A DNA stretch of 64,000 nucleotides from assembly GCF_902499335.1 (NCBI RefSeq), contig NZ_CABVQK010000011.1, positions 124,001-188,000 of the forward strand. The letters run 5' to 3'. Both the position numbers and the translations under genes were made by a program. Positions 18,993-26,825 of the stretch are shown in pieces (the stretch's first letter is position 1; each line of letters starts with the position of its first letter). The notes under the pieces are model-generated. The model was given only the letters and a program-made list of their open reading frames with translations. It was not told the DNA's origin and did not search any database. This DNA is from Burkholderia lata (GTDB lineage: Bacteria > Pseudomonadota > Gammaproteobacteria > Burkholderiales > Burkholderiaceae).

Positions 18993-19481
18993 ATGCTGAA
19001 ACACGGCCTGGCCGTCCTGCTCGCGAGCATCACGCTCGCCGCCCATGCGCAGAGCCCCGCGCCGGCCTCCGTCGCGTGGGAGATCCAGGTAGTACGCGAC
19101 GGTCAGACCATCGACACGTTCCAGCAGCGCACCACCGTGGGTCAGACCCGTACCGATACCCATCGCTATCCGTCCGCCGTGCCGGTCGGCTGCGGCAATG
19201 CCGCGCGCGTCGTGCCCACCGAGCGCTCGCGCTCGGTGACGGTCGCGCCGCTCACCGTCGACGCCGGCGCGAGCACCGTGTCGCTCGCGCTCGACGTGCA
19301 GGAAACGATCGACGACGAAGGCGCGAAGCCGGCCGATCCGTGCCTGCCCGCGTCGCCGCGGCAAATCGTCGCGAGTCACCCCGGCCTCACGGTCGGTGGT
19401 GACGTGTGGACCGACTGGACGCTCGTCGAGCAGCATCCGCACCTCGTGTACCGCGTGCGTGCGCACGTCGCGAAGGATTGA
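18993..19481 (+). CDS. small exported protein of unknown function
   Basis: 162 residues with a clear signal peptide (M-L-K-H-G then hydrophobic to about residue 18, cleavage likely after A-H-A). The mature part is beta-rich with two cysteines about 50 residues apart (in V-G-C-G-N and D-P-C-L-P) that could form a disulfide, and a repeated S-V-T-V-A-P-L-T-V pattern. GGAGA precedes the ATG. It ends six bases before the EEP-family gene, so the two are probably co-transcribed. I do not recognise the family. Confidence 0.72.
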   Translation: MLKHGLAVLLASITLAAHAQSPAPASVAWEIQVVRDGQTIDTFQQRTTVGQTRTDTHRYPSAVPVGCGNAARVVPTERSRSVTVAPLTVDAGASTVSLALDVQETIDDEGAKPADPCLPASPRQIVASHPGLTVGGDVWTDWTLVEQHPHLVYRVRAHVAKD

Positions 19482-19486
19482 GCGTC

Positions 19487-20302
19487 ATGTCCGCCGACGC
19501 CCTGTCCCTGCCGTTCGCCGAACCGCACGCCGCACCCGACGAAATCACCGCGGTGAGCTGGAACCTGCACAAGGGCCGCTCGCCGCTCGGCTTCACCGCG
19601 TGGAACGCGATGCGCAATTGGATGCAGTCGACGCACGCCGACGTGTATTTCCTGCAGGAAGCGATGGCGCGCCGCATGCCGCGTCCCGTACTCGCGCCCG
19701 GCTTCGGCGCGCCGATGGACGACGCGGTCGACGATGTATGGCACTGCCAGGCCACCGAGATCGCGCATGCACTCGACTGGCAGATCGCGCTCGGGCCGAA
19801 CGTGTTCAAGCCGTCGTGGCGGCACGGCAATGCGATCCTGTCGCCGCATCCGCTCGACCTCGGCGGCCGCTGGGACATCTCCGCGCACCGCTTCGAGCGG
19901 CGCGGGCTGCTGGTCGCGCGCGCGACGCTCGCAGGCGCCCGCCCGGTCACGCTGCTGTGTGCGCACCTCGCGCTCACGCGCGCCGCGCGGCTGCGCCAGA
20001 TGCACTGGATCGCGCACTGGATCGTGCGCAACGCGGGCGACGGCCCGCTGATGCTCGCCGGCGACTTCAACGACTGGCGCAACGATTCGGTCGCGCTGTT
20101 CGGCGAAATCGGTTTGTCCGAGGTCGCGACGCTGCTCGGCGAATCGGGCCGCACGTTCCCCGCGTTCTCGCCGGCGCTCGCGCTCGACAAGATGTTCGTG
20201 CGCGGGCTGACACCGCTCGAATGGCGCGCCCCGTCCGGCGAGGCCGCGTGGCTGTCGGATCATCTGCCGTACATCGCGCGCCTGCGCCTCGATCCGCAAT
20301 AA
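19487..20302 (+). CDS. endonuclease/exonuclease/phosphatase (EEP) family protein
   Basis: 271 residues with the EEP fold: V-S-W-N-L-H-K-G-R at the start (metal-binding Asn), F-L-Q-E-A (catalytic Glu), L-A-G-D-F-N-D-W (Asp/Asn pair) and a final S-D-H-L-P-Y-I (Asp-His). These are the full set of catalytic residues of the metal-dependent DNase I/phosphatase superfamily. The family includes nucleases, sphingomyelinases and phosphatidate-type phosphatases, so the substrate cannot be fixed. No signal peptide is seen. The ATG at 19487 lies in the linker after the exported-protein stop. Confidence 0.85.
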   Translation: MSADALSLPFAEPHAAPDEITAVSWNLHKGRSPLGFTAWNAMRNWMQSTHADVYFLQEAMARRMPRPVLAPGFGAPMDDAVDDVWHCQATEIAHALDWQIALGPNVFKPSWRHGNAILSPHPLDLGGRWDISAHRFERRGLLVARATLAGARPVTLLCAHLALTRAARLRQMHWIAHWIVRNAGDGPLMLAGDFNDWRNDSVALFGEIGLSEVATLLGESGRTFPAFSPALALDKMFVRGLTPLEWRAPSGEAAWLSDHLPYIARLRLDPQ

Positions 20303-20410
20303 CGTTCCCGATATCGGCCCGATTTCGCGCGGCCAAAGCGTGGCCGCGCGGCGCGCGCTACAGTAGCGCCTTGCCCATTCCGCCAAGCCCCGCCGCCGGG
20401 CCGCGCCGCC

Positions 20411-21058
20411 ATGACCTACCTGCCGATCCTGCTGCAAATCGCCGTCGTCTACCTCGTCGCGGCGATCACCCCCGGCCCGAATTTCTTCATGATTTCGCAA
20501 CTGTCGCTCGCGGGGCGGCGCAGCCTCGGTGCCGCGTCGGCGCTCGGCGTCGGCACCGCGTCGATCGCGTGGGCGACGCTCGCGATGCTCGGTCTCGCGG
20601 CCGTGCTGCACCAGGTCGAATGGCTGTACGAGGCGATCCGGATCGGCGGCGCCGCATACCTCGTGTATTTCGGCTTCAAGCTGCTGCGCTCGGGCGTGCG
20701 CCGCGACACGGCACCGGCCGACGCGCCCGACGAACGCGCGCCGCTGGCCGCACCGCACGCACGCGACTACCTGCGCGCGTATCGCAGCGGCCTGTTCACC
20801 TGCCTGACGAACCCGAAATCGTGCGCGTTCTGGACCAGCGTGTTCGCGGCGATGCTGCCCGCGCACGTGCCGCTGTGGTTCAACGGCGCGGTGCTGGTGA
20901 CGATCGGCGTGCTGTCGGCCGGCTGGTATTCGTGCGTCGCGTACCTGTTCGCGAGCCCGCGCGCGCAGCGCGGCTACCGGCGCGTGCGGCGCCCGCTCGA
21001 CGCACTGTGCGGTGTCGCACTCGTCGGCCTCGGCGCGAAACTCGCGGCCGAGCGCTGA
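20411..21058 (+). CDS. LysE/RhtB family amino-acid exporter
   Basis: 215 residues, about six membrane spans. The N-terminal I-T-P-G-P-N-F-F-M-I segment and the following S-L-A-G-R-R-S-L-G-A-A-S-A-L-G-V-G are diagnostic for LysE/RhtB. The central loop (about 98-120) is charged and cytoplasmic, followed by N-P-K-S-C-A-F-W. It exports an amino acid or homoserine-lactone-like metabolite; the substrate is unknown. The 108-base gap from the EEP gene makes co-transcription possible. Confidence 0.87.
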   Translation: MTYLPILLQIAVVYLVAAITPGPNFFMISQLSLAGRRSLGAASALGVGTASIAWATLAMLGLAAVLHQVEWLYEAIRIGGAAYLVYFGFKLLRSGVRRDTAPADAPDERAPLAAPHARDYLRAYRSGLFTCLTNPKSCAFWTSVFAAMLPAHVPLWFNGAVLVTIGVLSAGWYSCVAYLFASPRAQRGYRRVRRPLDALCGVALVGLGAKLAAER

Positions 21059-21293
21059 AAAACTGAAAGCTGATTGAAATAATTCGTTGCGCCAAATCCG
21101 CGCGGCCACGGGGGTCAAGCCCGCGATCCGCGTCAACAGGGTAAAATAACGAGTTCCTCAATCGTCTGTCATCGAGAAGGCGCGTGTCCGACGCGCCGGC
21201 CGGCCGATCCGTGATCGGGCCGTCGCACTCGGTTTTTTTGCCCGTTTTTGGGCCCGTTACTCGCGTTCGCTACGCGCGTCCGTTTTCAAAGCC

Positions 21294-22064
21294 ATGAGCA
21301 AATACGACACCGCCACCGTCCAATCCGTCCATCACTGGACCGACACGCTGTTCAGCTTCACCTGCACCCGTGAGGCGAGCCTGCGCTTCAACAACGGCGA
21401 ATTCACGATGGTCGGCCTCGAGGTCGACGGCAAGCCGCTCGCGCGCGCCTACTCGATCGTCAGCCCGAACTACGAAGAGCATCTCGAATTCTTCAGCATC
21501 AAGGTGCAGAACGGCCCGCTGACGTCGCGCCTGCAGCACCTGAAGGTGGGCGACACGGTGCTGATCGGCAAGAAGCCGACGGGCACGCTGGTCGCCGACA
21601 ACCTGCTGCCGGGCAAGACGCTGTGGATGCTGTCGACCGGCACGGGCCTCGCGCCGTTCATGTCGATCATCCGCGATCCGGACATCTACGACCGTTTCGA
21701 CAAGGTGATCCTGACGCACACGTGCCGCCTGAAGGGCGAGCTCGCGTACATGGACTTCATCAAGCACGACCTGCCGGGCCACGAGTACCTTGGCGACATC
21801 ATCAAGGAAAAGCTCGTCTACTACCCGACGGTCACGCGCGAAGCGTTCGACAACGAAGGCCGGATCACCGACCTGATCGCAACGGGCAAGCTGTTCACGG
21901 ATCTCGACGTCCCGCCGTTCTCGCCGGAAAACGACCGCGTGATGCTGTGCGGCAGCACCGCGATGCTGAAGGACACGACCGACCTGCTGAAGCAGGCCGG
22001 CCTCGTCGAAGGCAAGAACAGCGCGCCGGGCCACTACGTGATCGAGCGCGCGTTCGTGGACTGA
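21294..22064 (+). CDS. fpr: ferredoxin/flavodoxin-NADP+ reductase
   Basis: 256 residues, typical of bacterial subclass Fpr. FAD motif R-A-Y-S-I-V-S-P near residue 51, NADP motif S-T-G-T-G-L-A-P-F near residue 116, C-G-S near 221 and a C-terminal Y-V-I-E-R-A-F-V-D are all present. It moves electrons between NADPH and ferredoxin or flavodoxin in the cytosol and often answers oxidative stress. The 235-base region upstream holds a -10-like TAAAAT (about 21141) and GC hairpins in the probable leader (GGCGCG 21179-21184 with CGCGCC 21192-21197; GGCCGAT with ATCGGGCC further on). A strong terminator follows. Confidence 0.93.
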   Translation: MSKYDTATVQSVHHWTDTLFSFTCTREASLRFNNGEFTMVGLEVDGKPLARAYSIVSPNYEEHLEFFSIKVQNGPLTSRLQHLKVGDTVLIGKKPTGTLVADNLLPGKTLWMLSTGTGLAPFMSIIRDPDIYDRFDKVILTHTCRLKGELAYMDFIKHDLPGHEYLGDIIKEKLVYYPTVTREAFDNEGRITDLIATGKLFTDLDVPPFSPENDRVMLCGSTAMLKDTTDLLKQAGLVEGKNSAPGHYVIERAFVD

Positions 22065-22092
22065 TCGATCCCCCAATTTGCGCGTCATCAAG

Positions 22093-22120
22093 AACCGGAG
22101 CGAAAGCTCCGGTTTTTTTT
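22093..22120 (+). terminator. Rho-independent terminator after fpr
   Basis: A 9-bp stem (22093-22101 with 22106-22114) capped by a GAAA tetraloop, followed by an uninterrupted T-run to 22120. It is 28 bases past the fpr stop and is one of the clearest terminators in the window. Confidence 0.9.
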
Positions 22121-22479
22121 CATCCCTACTTGGCGAATTCGTAACAAATTGGGATCATGCCATCTCAAATAGTTACATTTGGATACGTCATCGTCCGGTG
22201 CTCGGGTGTCAGTGTTTTTCCTACAACACGTTCATTCCGATTATTCACATTTACCCTTAAATGTCCGCCCGACATGACCTTTTCAGAAATTATGAGATAT
22301 TATTCGCCGCGCGTGGTTGCCGTTCGGATGGGAGTGGAAGGGTCGGATGCAAGTGTTACAGAATGTAACTTTTGTTACCTCGGCAGGGGGCGATTCTCTG
22401 GCGGCGACCGTCATCAAAACGGCAGCCGATCCACGCAGCCAGCCGGTGTCTGAACCGCTTTCTGACAGCAGGGAGAGTC
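22121..22479 (+). other. AT-rich promoter region of the two-component operon
   Basis: About 360 bases with no gene and lower GC than the flanks. Five GTTAC/GTAAC motifs occur here (22141, 22172, 22355, 22365, 22374). T-rich patches near 22210-22290 are plausible promoter DNA. The kinase ribosome site GGGAGAG (22471-22477) lies at the end. No transcription start can be fixed. Confidence 0.5.
22355..22378 (+). promoter_or_regulatory. GTTACA-N3-TGTAAC palindrome plus extra half site
   Basis: GTTACA (22355-22360) and TGTAAC (22364-22369) form a perfect inverted repeat around GAA, with a further GTTAC at 22374-22378. Placed 102-125 bases before the kinase start, it fits a binding site for a dimeric activator, possibly the LuxR-type regulator encoded just downstream. 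Binding is inferred. Confidence 0.45.
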
Positions 22480-23295
22480 ATGGATACGTCGCTTAACGCG
22501 CCTTTGGGCGCCCACGCCCCGTTCCCGTCGCAACAGCTCATGCCGGGCTGCGTCGCGACTCCGCCCATTGCCGACGTCGCGCCGAAACGCGGCGCCTCCG
22601 CCGCGCGGATCGCAGCACTGTCTGCCCAATTGCTCGCCGCCGACGAAGCGGCTCGCCGCCACCTGGCCGGCGAGTTGCACGACGGACTCGGTGCCGAACT
22701 CACCGCTGCTCGTTTCGCGCTCGCAAACGTTCAAACGTGGCTACCGGCCGATGCGCCGGACGGTTGCCTGCGCGCGCTGGAGCTTGCGCAGCAGGCGCTC
22801 GACGCCGCGACCGACGCGAATCGCCGGCTGATCGACGAGCGCGACACGCCGGCGCTCGACGCGGGCCTGGTCGGCGCGCTGTCGTCGTGGGCCGACACCC
22901 ATGCCGCACGCACGGGCCTGCGCACCAGCTTCGTCTGTGCTGCCGACGCGCGCCTCACGCAGATCGCCGGCGCCAGCGCGCTCGCGGTGTTCCGCGTCGC
23001 GCAGGAAGCGTTGTCGAACGTCGCGAAGCACGCACGTGCGACGTCGGTTGACGTGCGGATCGCCACCGACGGCACGCATCTGTCACTGATAGTCTCCGAC
23101 GATGGGATCGGTTTCTCCCGTAGCCGCCGTACCGGCTACGGTCTGGCCGGCATGCGCGCCCGCTGCGAGGCTTTCGGCGGCAACTTCGAGACGGCCACGC
23201 CGGAAACCGGCCACGGCACGCGCGTCACCGCGCGCTTCGCGTGGAATTCGCTGCTCGCGGTGCCCGTCGCGGCCCGCCGCACGTCGCTTTCGTGA
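22480..23295 (+). CDS. soluble sensor histidine kinase, NarX/UhpB (HisKA_3) type
   Basis: 271 residues without any membrane span. After about 45 unstructured residues the HisKA_3 domain reads R-H-L-A-G-E-L-H-D-G-L-G, with the probable phospho-accepting His67. The HATPase part has the N box E-A-L-S-N-V-A-K-H-A, G1 box D-D-G-I-G-F and G2 box G-Y-G-L-A-G-M-R-A-R. No sensory domain is visible, so input may come through the short N-terminus, a partner protein or dimer contacts. The ATG at 22480 has GGGAGAG upstream. The response regulator starts 7 bases after its stop. Confidence 0.88.
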   Translation: MDTSLNAPLGAHAPFPSQQLMPGCVATPPIADVAPKRGASAARIAALSAQLLAADEAARRHLAGELHDGLGAELTAARFALANVQTWLPADAPDGCLRALELAQQALDAATDANRRLIDERDTPALDAGLVGALSSWADTHAARTGLRTSFVCAADARLTQIAGASALAVFRVAQEALSNVAKHARATSVDVRIATDGTHLSLIVSDDGIGFSRSRRTGYGLAGMRARCEAFGGNFETATPETGHGTRVTARFAWNSLLAVPVAARRTSLS

Positions 23296-23302
23296 GGTCG
23301 TC

Positions 23303-23959
23303 ATGAGCCTGAACATCCTGCTCGTGGACGATCACGCGATCGTCCGGCAAGGGATCCGCCAGTTGCTGATCGACCGTGGCGTCGCGCGCGACGTCACCGA
23401 GGCCGAGAACGGCAGCGACGCCATGGTCGCCGTCGACAAACAGGAATTCGACGTGATCCTGCTCGACATCTCGCTGCCGGACACGAACGGCATCGAGGTG
23501 CTCAAGCGCCTCAAGCGCAAGCTGCCGCGCACGCCGGTGCTGATGTTCTCGATGTACCGCGAGGACCAGTACGCGGTACGCGCGCTGAAGGCCGGCGCCG
23601 CCGGCTATCTGTCGAAGACGGTCAACGCCCCGCAGATGATCGGCGCGATCCAGCAGGTCGCGGCAGGCCGCAAGTACGTGAGCCCCGCGATGGCCGAGGC
23701 GCTCGCCGAATACGTGTCGTTCGAGAACGAGCCGCTGCCGCACGAGAAGCTGTCCGACCGCGAATACCAGACGCTCTGCATGCTCGCGTCGGGCAAGCGG
23801 CTCACCGACATCGCGAACACGCTGTCGCTGTCCGTGAAGACGGTGAGCGTGTACCGGTCGCGGCTGCTCGAGAAGATGCGGCTGTCGAACAACGCGGAAC
23901 TCACGTTCTACGTGATGAGCAACCGGCTCGTCGACATGGCGCCCACGGCCGGCGCCTGA
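23303..23959 (+). CDS. response regulator, NarL/FixJ (LuxR HTH) type
   Basis: 218 residues. The receiver has the acidic pair Asp9-Asp10, phospho-accepting Asp55 in L-L-D-I-S-L-P-D, the switch Ser in M-F-S-M-Y and a Lys in Y-L-S-K. The C-terminal LuxR-type helix-turn-helix spans about residues 148-205 (L-S-D-R-E-Y-Q-T, then T-D-I-A-N-T-L-S-L-S-V-K-T-V-S-V-Y-R). It is the cognate partner of the kinase upstream. The target genes are unknown; autoregulation through the GTTAC palindrome is possible. Confidence 0.92.
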   Translation: MSLNILLVDDHAIVRQGIRQLLIDRGVARDVTEAENGSDAMVAVDKQEFDVILLDISLPDTNGIEVLKRLKRKLPRTPVLMFSMYREDQYAVRALKAGAAGYLSKTVNAPQMIGAIQQVAAGRKYVSPAMAEALAEYVSFENEPLPHEKLSDREYQTLCMLASGKRLTDIANTLSLSVKTVSVYRSRLLEKMRLSNNAELTFYVMSNRLVDMAPTAGA

Positions 23960-24175
23960 TTTCCCCGCCTCACCCGATTCGTCCGGCCCAGCGACGCGGC
24001 GCATGCCGCGCCGCCGCCCGCTGCCGCCCATTTGGCGTGCAAGCGCTTGTTTTATCGGACGATTTCTCGACGCGCCGCTGCGCCGCAGCGGGTCTTGTGC
24101 GCCAAATCAGCTAAAATTACGGGTTTTCACTCAGTCAGCGCTACCGCGCCCGCGCGCGCTGGCGATTCATCCGCA

Positions 24176-25582
24176 ATGTCTCTCTTCCGCAAGAAAAACG
24201 TCGATCGCATGATCGCCGGCGCGCATGCCGCCGGGCTCAAGAAAGCGCTCGGCGCGATCGACCTCACCTTCCTCGGCATCGGCGCGATCATCGGCACCGG
24301 CATCTTCGTGCTGACCGGTACCGGCGCCGTGCAGGCCGGCCCCGCGCTGATGCTGTCGTTCGTGATCGCCGCGATCGCGTGCGGCCTCGCCGCGCTGTCG
24401 TACGCGGAATTCGCGTCGACGATCCCCGTCGCCGGCTCGATCTACACGTATTCGTACGCCACCCTCGGCGAGCTCGTCGCCTGGATCATCGGCTGGGACC
24501 TGATGCTCGAATACGGCCTCGCGTCGTCGGCCGTGTCGGTCGGCTGGTCGGGCTACCTGCAGTCGCTGCTGCAGGGCTTCGGGCTGACGCTGCCCACCGT
24601 GCTGACGGCCGCGCCCGGTGCGGTGCCGGGCGTCGTCACGTGGTTCAACCTGCCCGCGTTCCTCGTGATGATCGTGATCACGACGCTGCTGTCGATCGGC
24701 ATCCGCGAGTCGACCCGCATCAACAACATCATGGTGTTCATCAAGGTGTCGGTCGTGCTGCTCGTGATCGCGGTCGGCGTGTTCCACGTGACGCCCGCGA
24801 ACTGGAAGCCGTTCATGCCGCACGGCTGGAACGGCGTGTTCGGCGCGGCAGCCGTGATGTTCTTCGCGTTCATCGGCTTCGACGCGGTGTCGTCGGCGGC
24901 CGAGGAAGTGAAGAATCCGAAACGCGACCTGCCGATCGGCATCATCGCGTCGCTCGCGGTGTGCGCGGTGCTGTACGTGACGGTCGCCGCGGTCGCGACC
25001 GGCATCGTGCCGTCGGCCCAGTACGCGAACATCTCGCACCCGATCTCGTACGCGCTGCAGGTTGCCGGCGAAACGTGGGTGGCAGGCTTCATCGATCTCG
25101 GCGCCGTGCTCGGCATGCTGACCGTGATCCTCGTGATGAGCTACGGCCAGACGCGCGTGATCTTCGCGATGTCGCGCGACGGGCTGCTGCCGGCGGCGCT
25201 GTCGCGCGTGCACCCGCGCTACGCGACGCCGTTCCTGACGACCTGGCTCGTCGGCCTGTTCTTCGGGCTGATCGCCGCGCTCGTGCCGCTCAACGTGCTC
25301 GCGGAGCTGATCAACATCGGCACGCTCGCCGCATTCTCGATGGTGTCGATCGCGGTGCTCGTGCTGCGCCGCACACACCCCGACCTGCCGCGCGCGTTCC
25401 GCTGCCCCGGCGTGCCGGTGGTGCCGATCCTCGCGGTCGCGTCGTGCCTGTTCCTGATGCTGAACCTGCAGCCCATCACGTGGGCCGCGTTCGGCATCTG
25501 GCTCGTGATCGGCCTCGTGATCTACTTCCTGTACTCGCGTCACCACTCGAAGCTCGCGCACGGTCACCACGACGCGCACTGA
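24176..25582 (+). CDS. APC-family amino acid permease
   Basis: 468 residues with 12 or more membrane spans of the APC superfamily. After a short basic tail the G-A-I-I-G-T-G-I-F-V-L-T-G substrate-binding helix begins, followed by S-Y-A-E-F-A-S-T-I-P-V-A-G-S-I-Y-T-Y. F-I-G-F-D-A-V-S-S-A-A-E-E-V-K-N-P near residue 235 is typical of YhdG/CAT-type cationic amino acid transporters. The C-terminus is His-rich. It starts 216 bases after the response regulator and is probably its own unit. The transported amino acid is not determined. Confidence 0.88.
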   Translation: MSLFRKKNVDRMIAGAHAAGLKKALGAIDLTFLGIGAIIGTGIFVLTGTGAVQAGPALMLSFVIAAIACGLAALSYAEFASTIPVAGSIYTYSYATLGELVAWIIGWDLMLEYGLASSAVSVGWSGYLQSLLQGFGLTLPTVLTAAPGAVPGVVTWFNLPAFLVMIVITTLLSIGIRESTRINNIMVFIKVSVVLLVIAVGVFHVTPANWKPFMPHGWNGVFGAAAVMFFAFIGFDAVSSAAEEVKNPKRDLPIGIIASLAVCAVLYVTVAAVATGIVPSAQYANISHPISYALQVAGETWVAGFIDLGAVLGMLTVILVMSYGQTRVIFAMSRDGLLPAALSRVHPRYATPFLTTWLVGLFFGLIAALVPLNVLAELINIGTLAAFSMVSIAVLVLRRTHPDLPRAFRCPGVPVVPILAVASCLFLMLNLQPITWAAFGIWLVIGLVIYFLYSRHHSKLAHGHHDAH

Positions 25583-25588
25583 GCGCCG

Positions 25589-25638
25589 CCGTGCCGCACG
25601 CGGCACGGTGCGCACCCGCGGGGCCGGATACCGGCCCC
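25589..25638 (+). terminator. two successive GC hairpins after the permease
   Basis: CCGTGCCG (25589-25596) with CGGCACGG (25601-25608), then GGGGCCGG (25620-25627) with CCGGCCCC (25631-25638). Both are perfect 8-bp stems just past the permease stop. No T-run follows, so termination efficiency is uncertain; a Rho-dependent or stabilising role is possible. Confidence 0.45.
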
Positions 25639-26123
25639 GCCCCTCCCCGCCCCACCTTCCCCCGTCACGCCGCCGCGTTGCTTTTCCTGCAACGATCCGC
25701 GCGTCAATTCCCTTTCTTATTGGCCATTTTTCGAATACCGGTATATTCGATTCCGATCAGCAAATCAATTCAGTTAAAATGTAATGCGATTGAATTGAAT
25801 ATGAATAGCATAAAATAATCGCGCGACCGACATTGAACTCTCGCATCCGCCAAACTAGTATTCAGGTCTGCTGACCGCACACGCCGCCAGCCCATACCAG
25901 ACGGGGATCGCGCCGCAGCATGAGCGCCGCGCGATGCAATCGATTTCATCGAACCGCATTTCCATCAAGCAGAAATTTATCGCACATTCATAATCGAATT
26001 CTCAGCACCTTTTTAATTAACAAATTAAAACCGGATAATCCGGTCGACGGTATTGTATTGCCTCCGTCCGGAGGCATGTCGCTGCACCTGTCCGAAGTTC
26101 AACAAGAACCAGAGAGGTCTGTC
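25639..26123 (+). other. long AT-rich leader with several hairpins before the duplicated-domain gene
   Basis: About 485 bases with no convincing gene and markedly low GC from about 25720 on. It holds TCAATTCA (25765-25772) with TGAATTGA (25791-25798); a near-palindrome CGAATACC/GGTATATTCG (25732-25749); the AT hairpin at 26011-26030; CCGGA-TAA-TCCGG (26031-26043); and GCCTCC-N4-GGAGGC (26060-26075). An ATG at 25920 is in frame with the downstream gene but reads poor codons. AGAGAGG (26110-26116) is the ribosome site. The layout suggests a long, structured 5' untranslated region or silenced, transferred DNA. Confidence 0.5.
26011..26030. repeat. perfect AT-only hairpin in the leader
   Basis: TTTTAATT (26011-26018) and AATTAAAA (26023-26030) flank four bases. 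An 8-bp pure AT palindrome is rare in such GC-rich DNA and could be a protein-binding site rather than an RNA structure. Confidence 0.6.
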
Positions 26124-26627
26124 ATGAGCAATACATTGGTCAACGTCACGGCGAAGGTCGAAATCAGCGCGGCCAACCAGACGATCGCGGGGCTCAGGGA
26201 TTATCAAAGCAAGAACTGGGCGATCGGGCTGAACGGGGATACGCTGGCGCCGGACGGTTTCCTGACGTTCTTCACCGAGCGCAACCTGCCGTTCAGCTAC
26301 TACGTCCGTGCGCGTGGCGTCTCGGTCGGCGAGCCGAGCGCATACCAGGCGAACATCGAGACCCTGACGCAGCGCATCGCCGCGATTCGCGCGTCGGAGA
26401 CGAACCAGGTGCAGGCGACGATCCGCGAACTCGAGCTGTACAAGTCGCGGAACTGGGCGATCGGCCTGAACGGCACGACGCTGCAACCGGACAATTTCCT
26501 GCCGTTCTTCGGCACCCGCTCCGTGCCGTTCGAGTACTACGTGCGCAGTGGCGGCGTCGAGCTCGGCTCGCCGAATGCGTATGACAACAACATCCGCAAC
26601 CTGACGCAGTACCTGGGCTCGCTCTGA
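26124..26627 (+). CDS. unrecognised protein built of two copies of a ~69-residue domain
   Basis: 167 residues, no signal peptide and no membrane span. After a short N-terminus, residues 20-88 and 99-167 align without gaps and share about 39 identical positions of 69. The shared core includes K/R-N-W-A-I-G-L-N-G, T-L-x-P-D-x-F-L-x-F-F, P-F-x-Y-Y-V-R, P-x-A-Y and N-I-x-x-L-T-Q. The linker is ten residues long. Such tandem, aromatic-rich domains resemble binding modules (for example sugar-binding proteins), but I do not recognise the family and assign no function. The ATG at 26124 follows AGAGAGG. The long AT-rich leader suggests tight or conditional expression. It stands alone, about 200 bases before an XdhC-like gene. 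Confidence 0.8.
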   Translation: MSNTLVNVTAKVEISAANQTIAGLRDYQSKNWAIGLNGDTLAPDGFLTFFTERNLPFSYYVRARGVSVGEPSAYQANIETLTQRIAAIRASETNQVQATIRELELYKSRNWAIGLNGTTLQPDNFLPFFGTRSVPFEYYVRSGGVELGSPNAYDNNIRNLTQYLGSL

Positions 26628-26825
26628 CGTAGTGCCCCGCCGGGCGGATGCGTCCGCCCGGCGACCTGCCAACCGGCCCGGCACGGGCCGCCTTCCTCGC
26701 CGCTCCGCCTGTCCCTTCCCCGTTTTGCGCAGTCCCCGCTGCCTGCACGCTTGCCACGGCCGGTTCATAATCGCGCCATCGAACGGCGGCCCGCATCGGC
26801 GGTGTCGCCCGGCAACAGGAAGAAG

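Noticed and set aside
24167-25615. 482-residue minus-strand frame over the permease
   Set aside because: Very Arg/His/Asp-rich composition typical of antisense frames; the permease fits the APC family.
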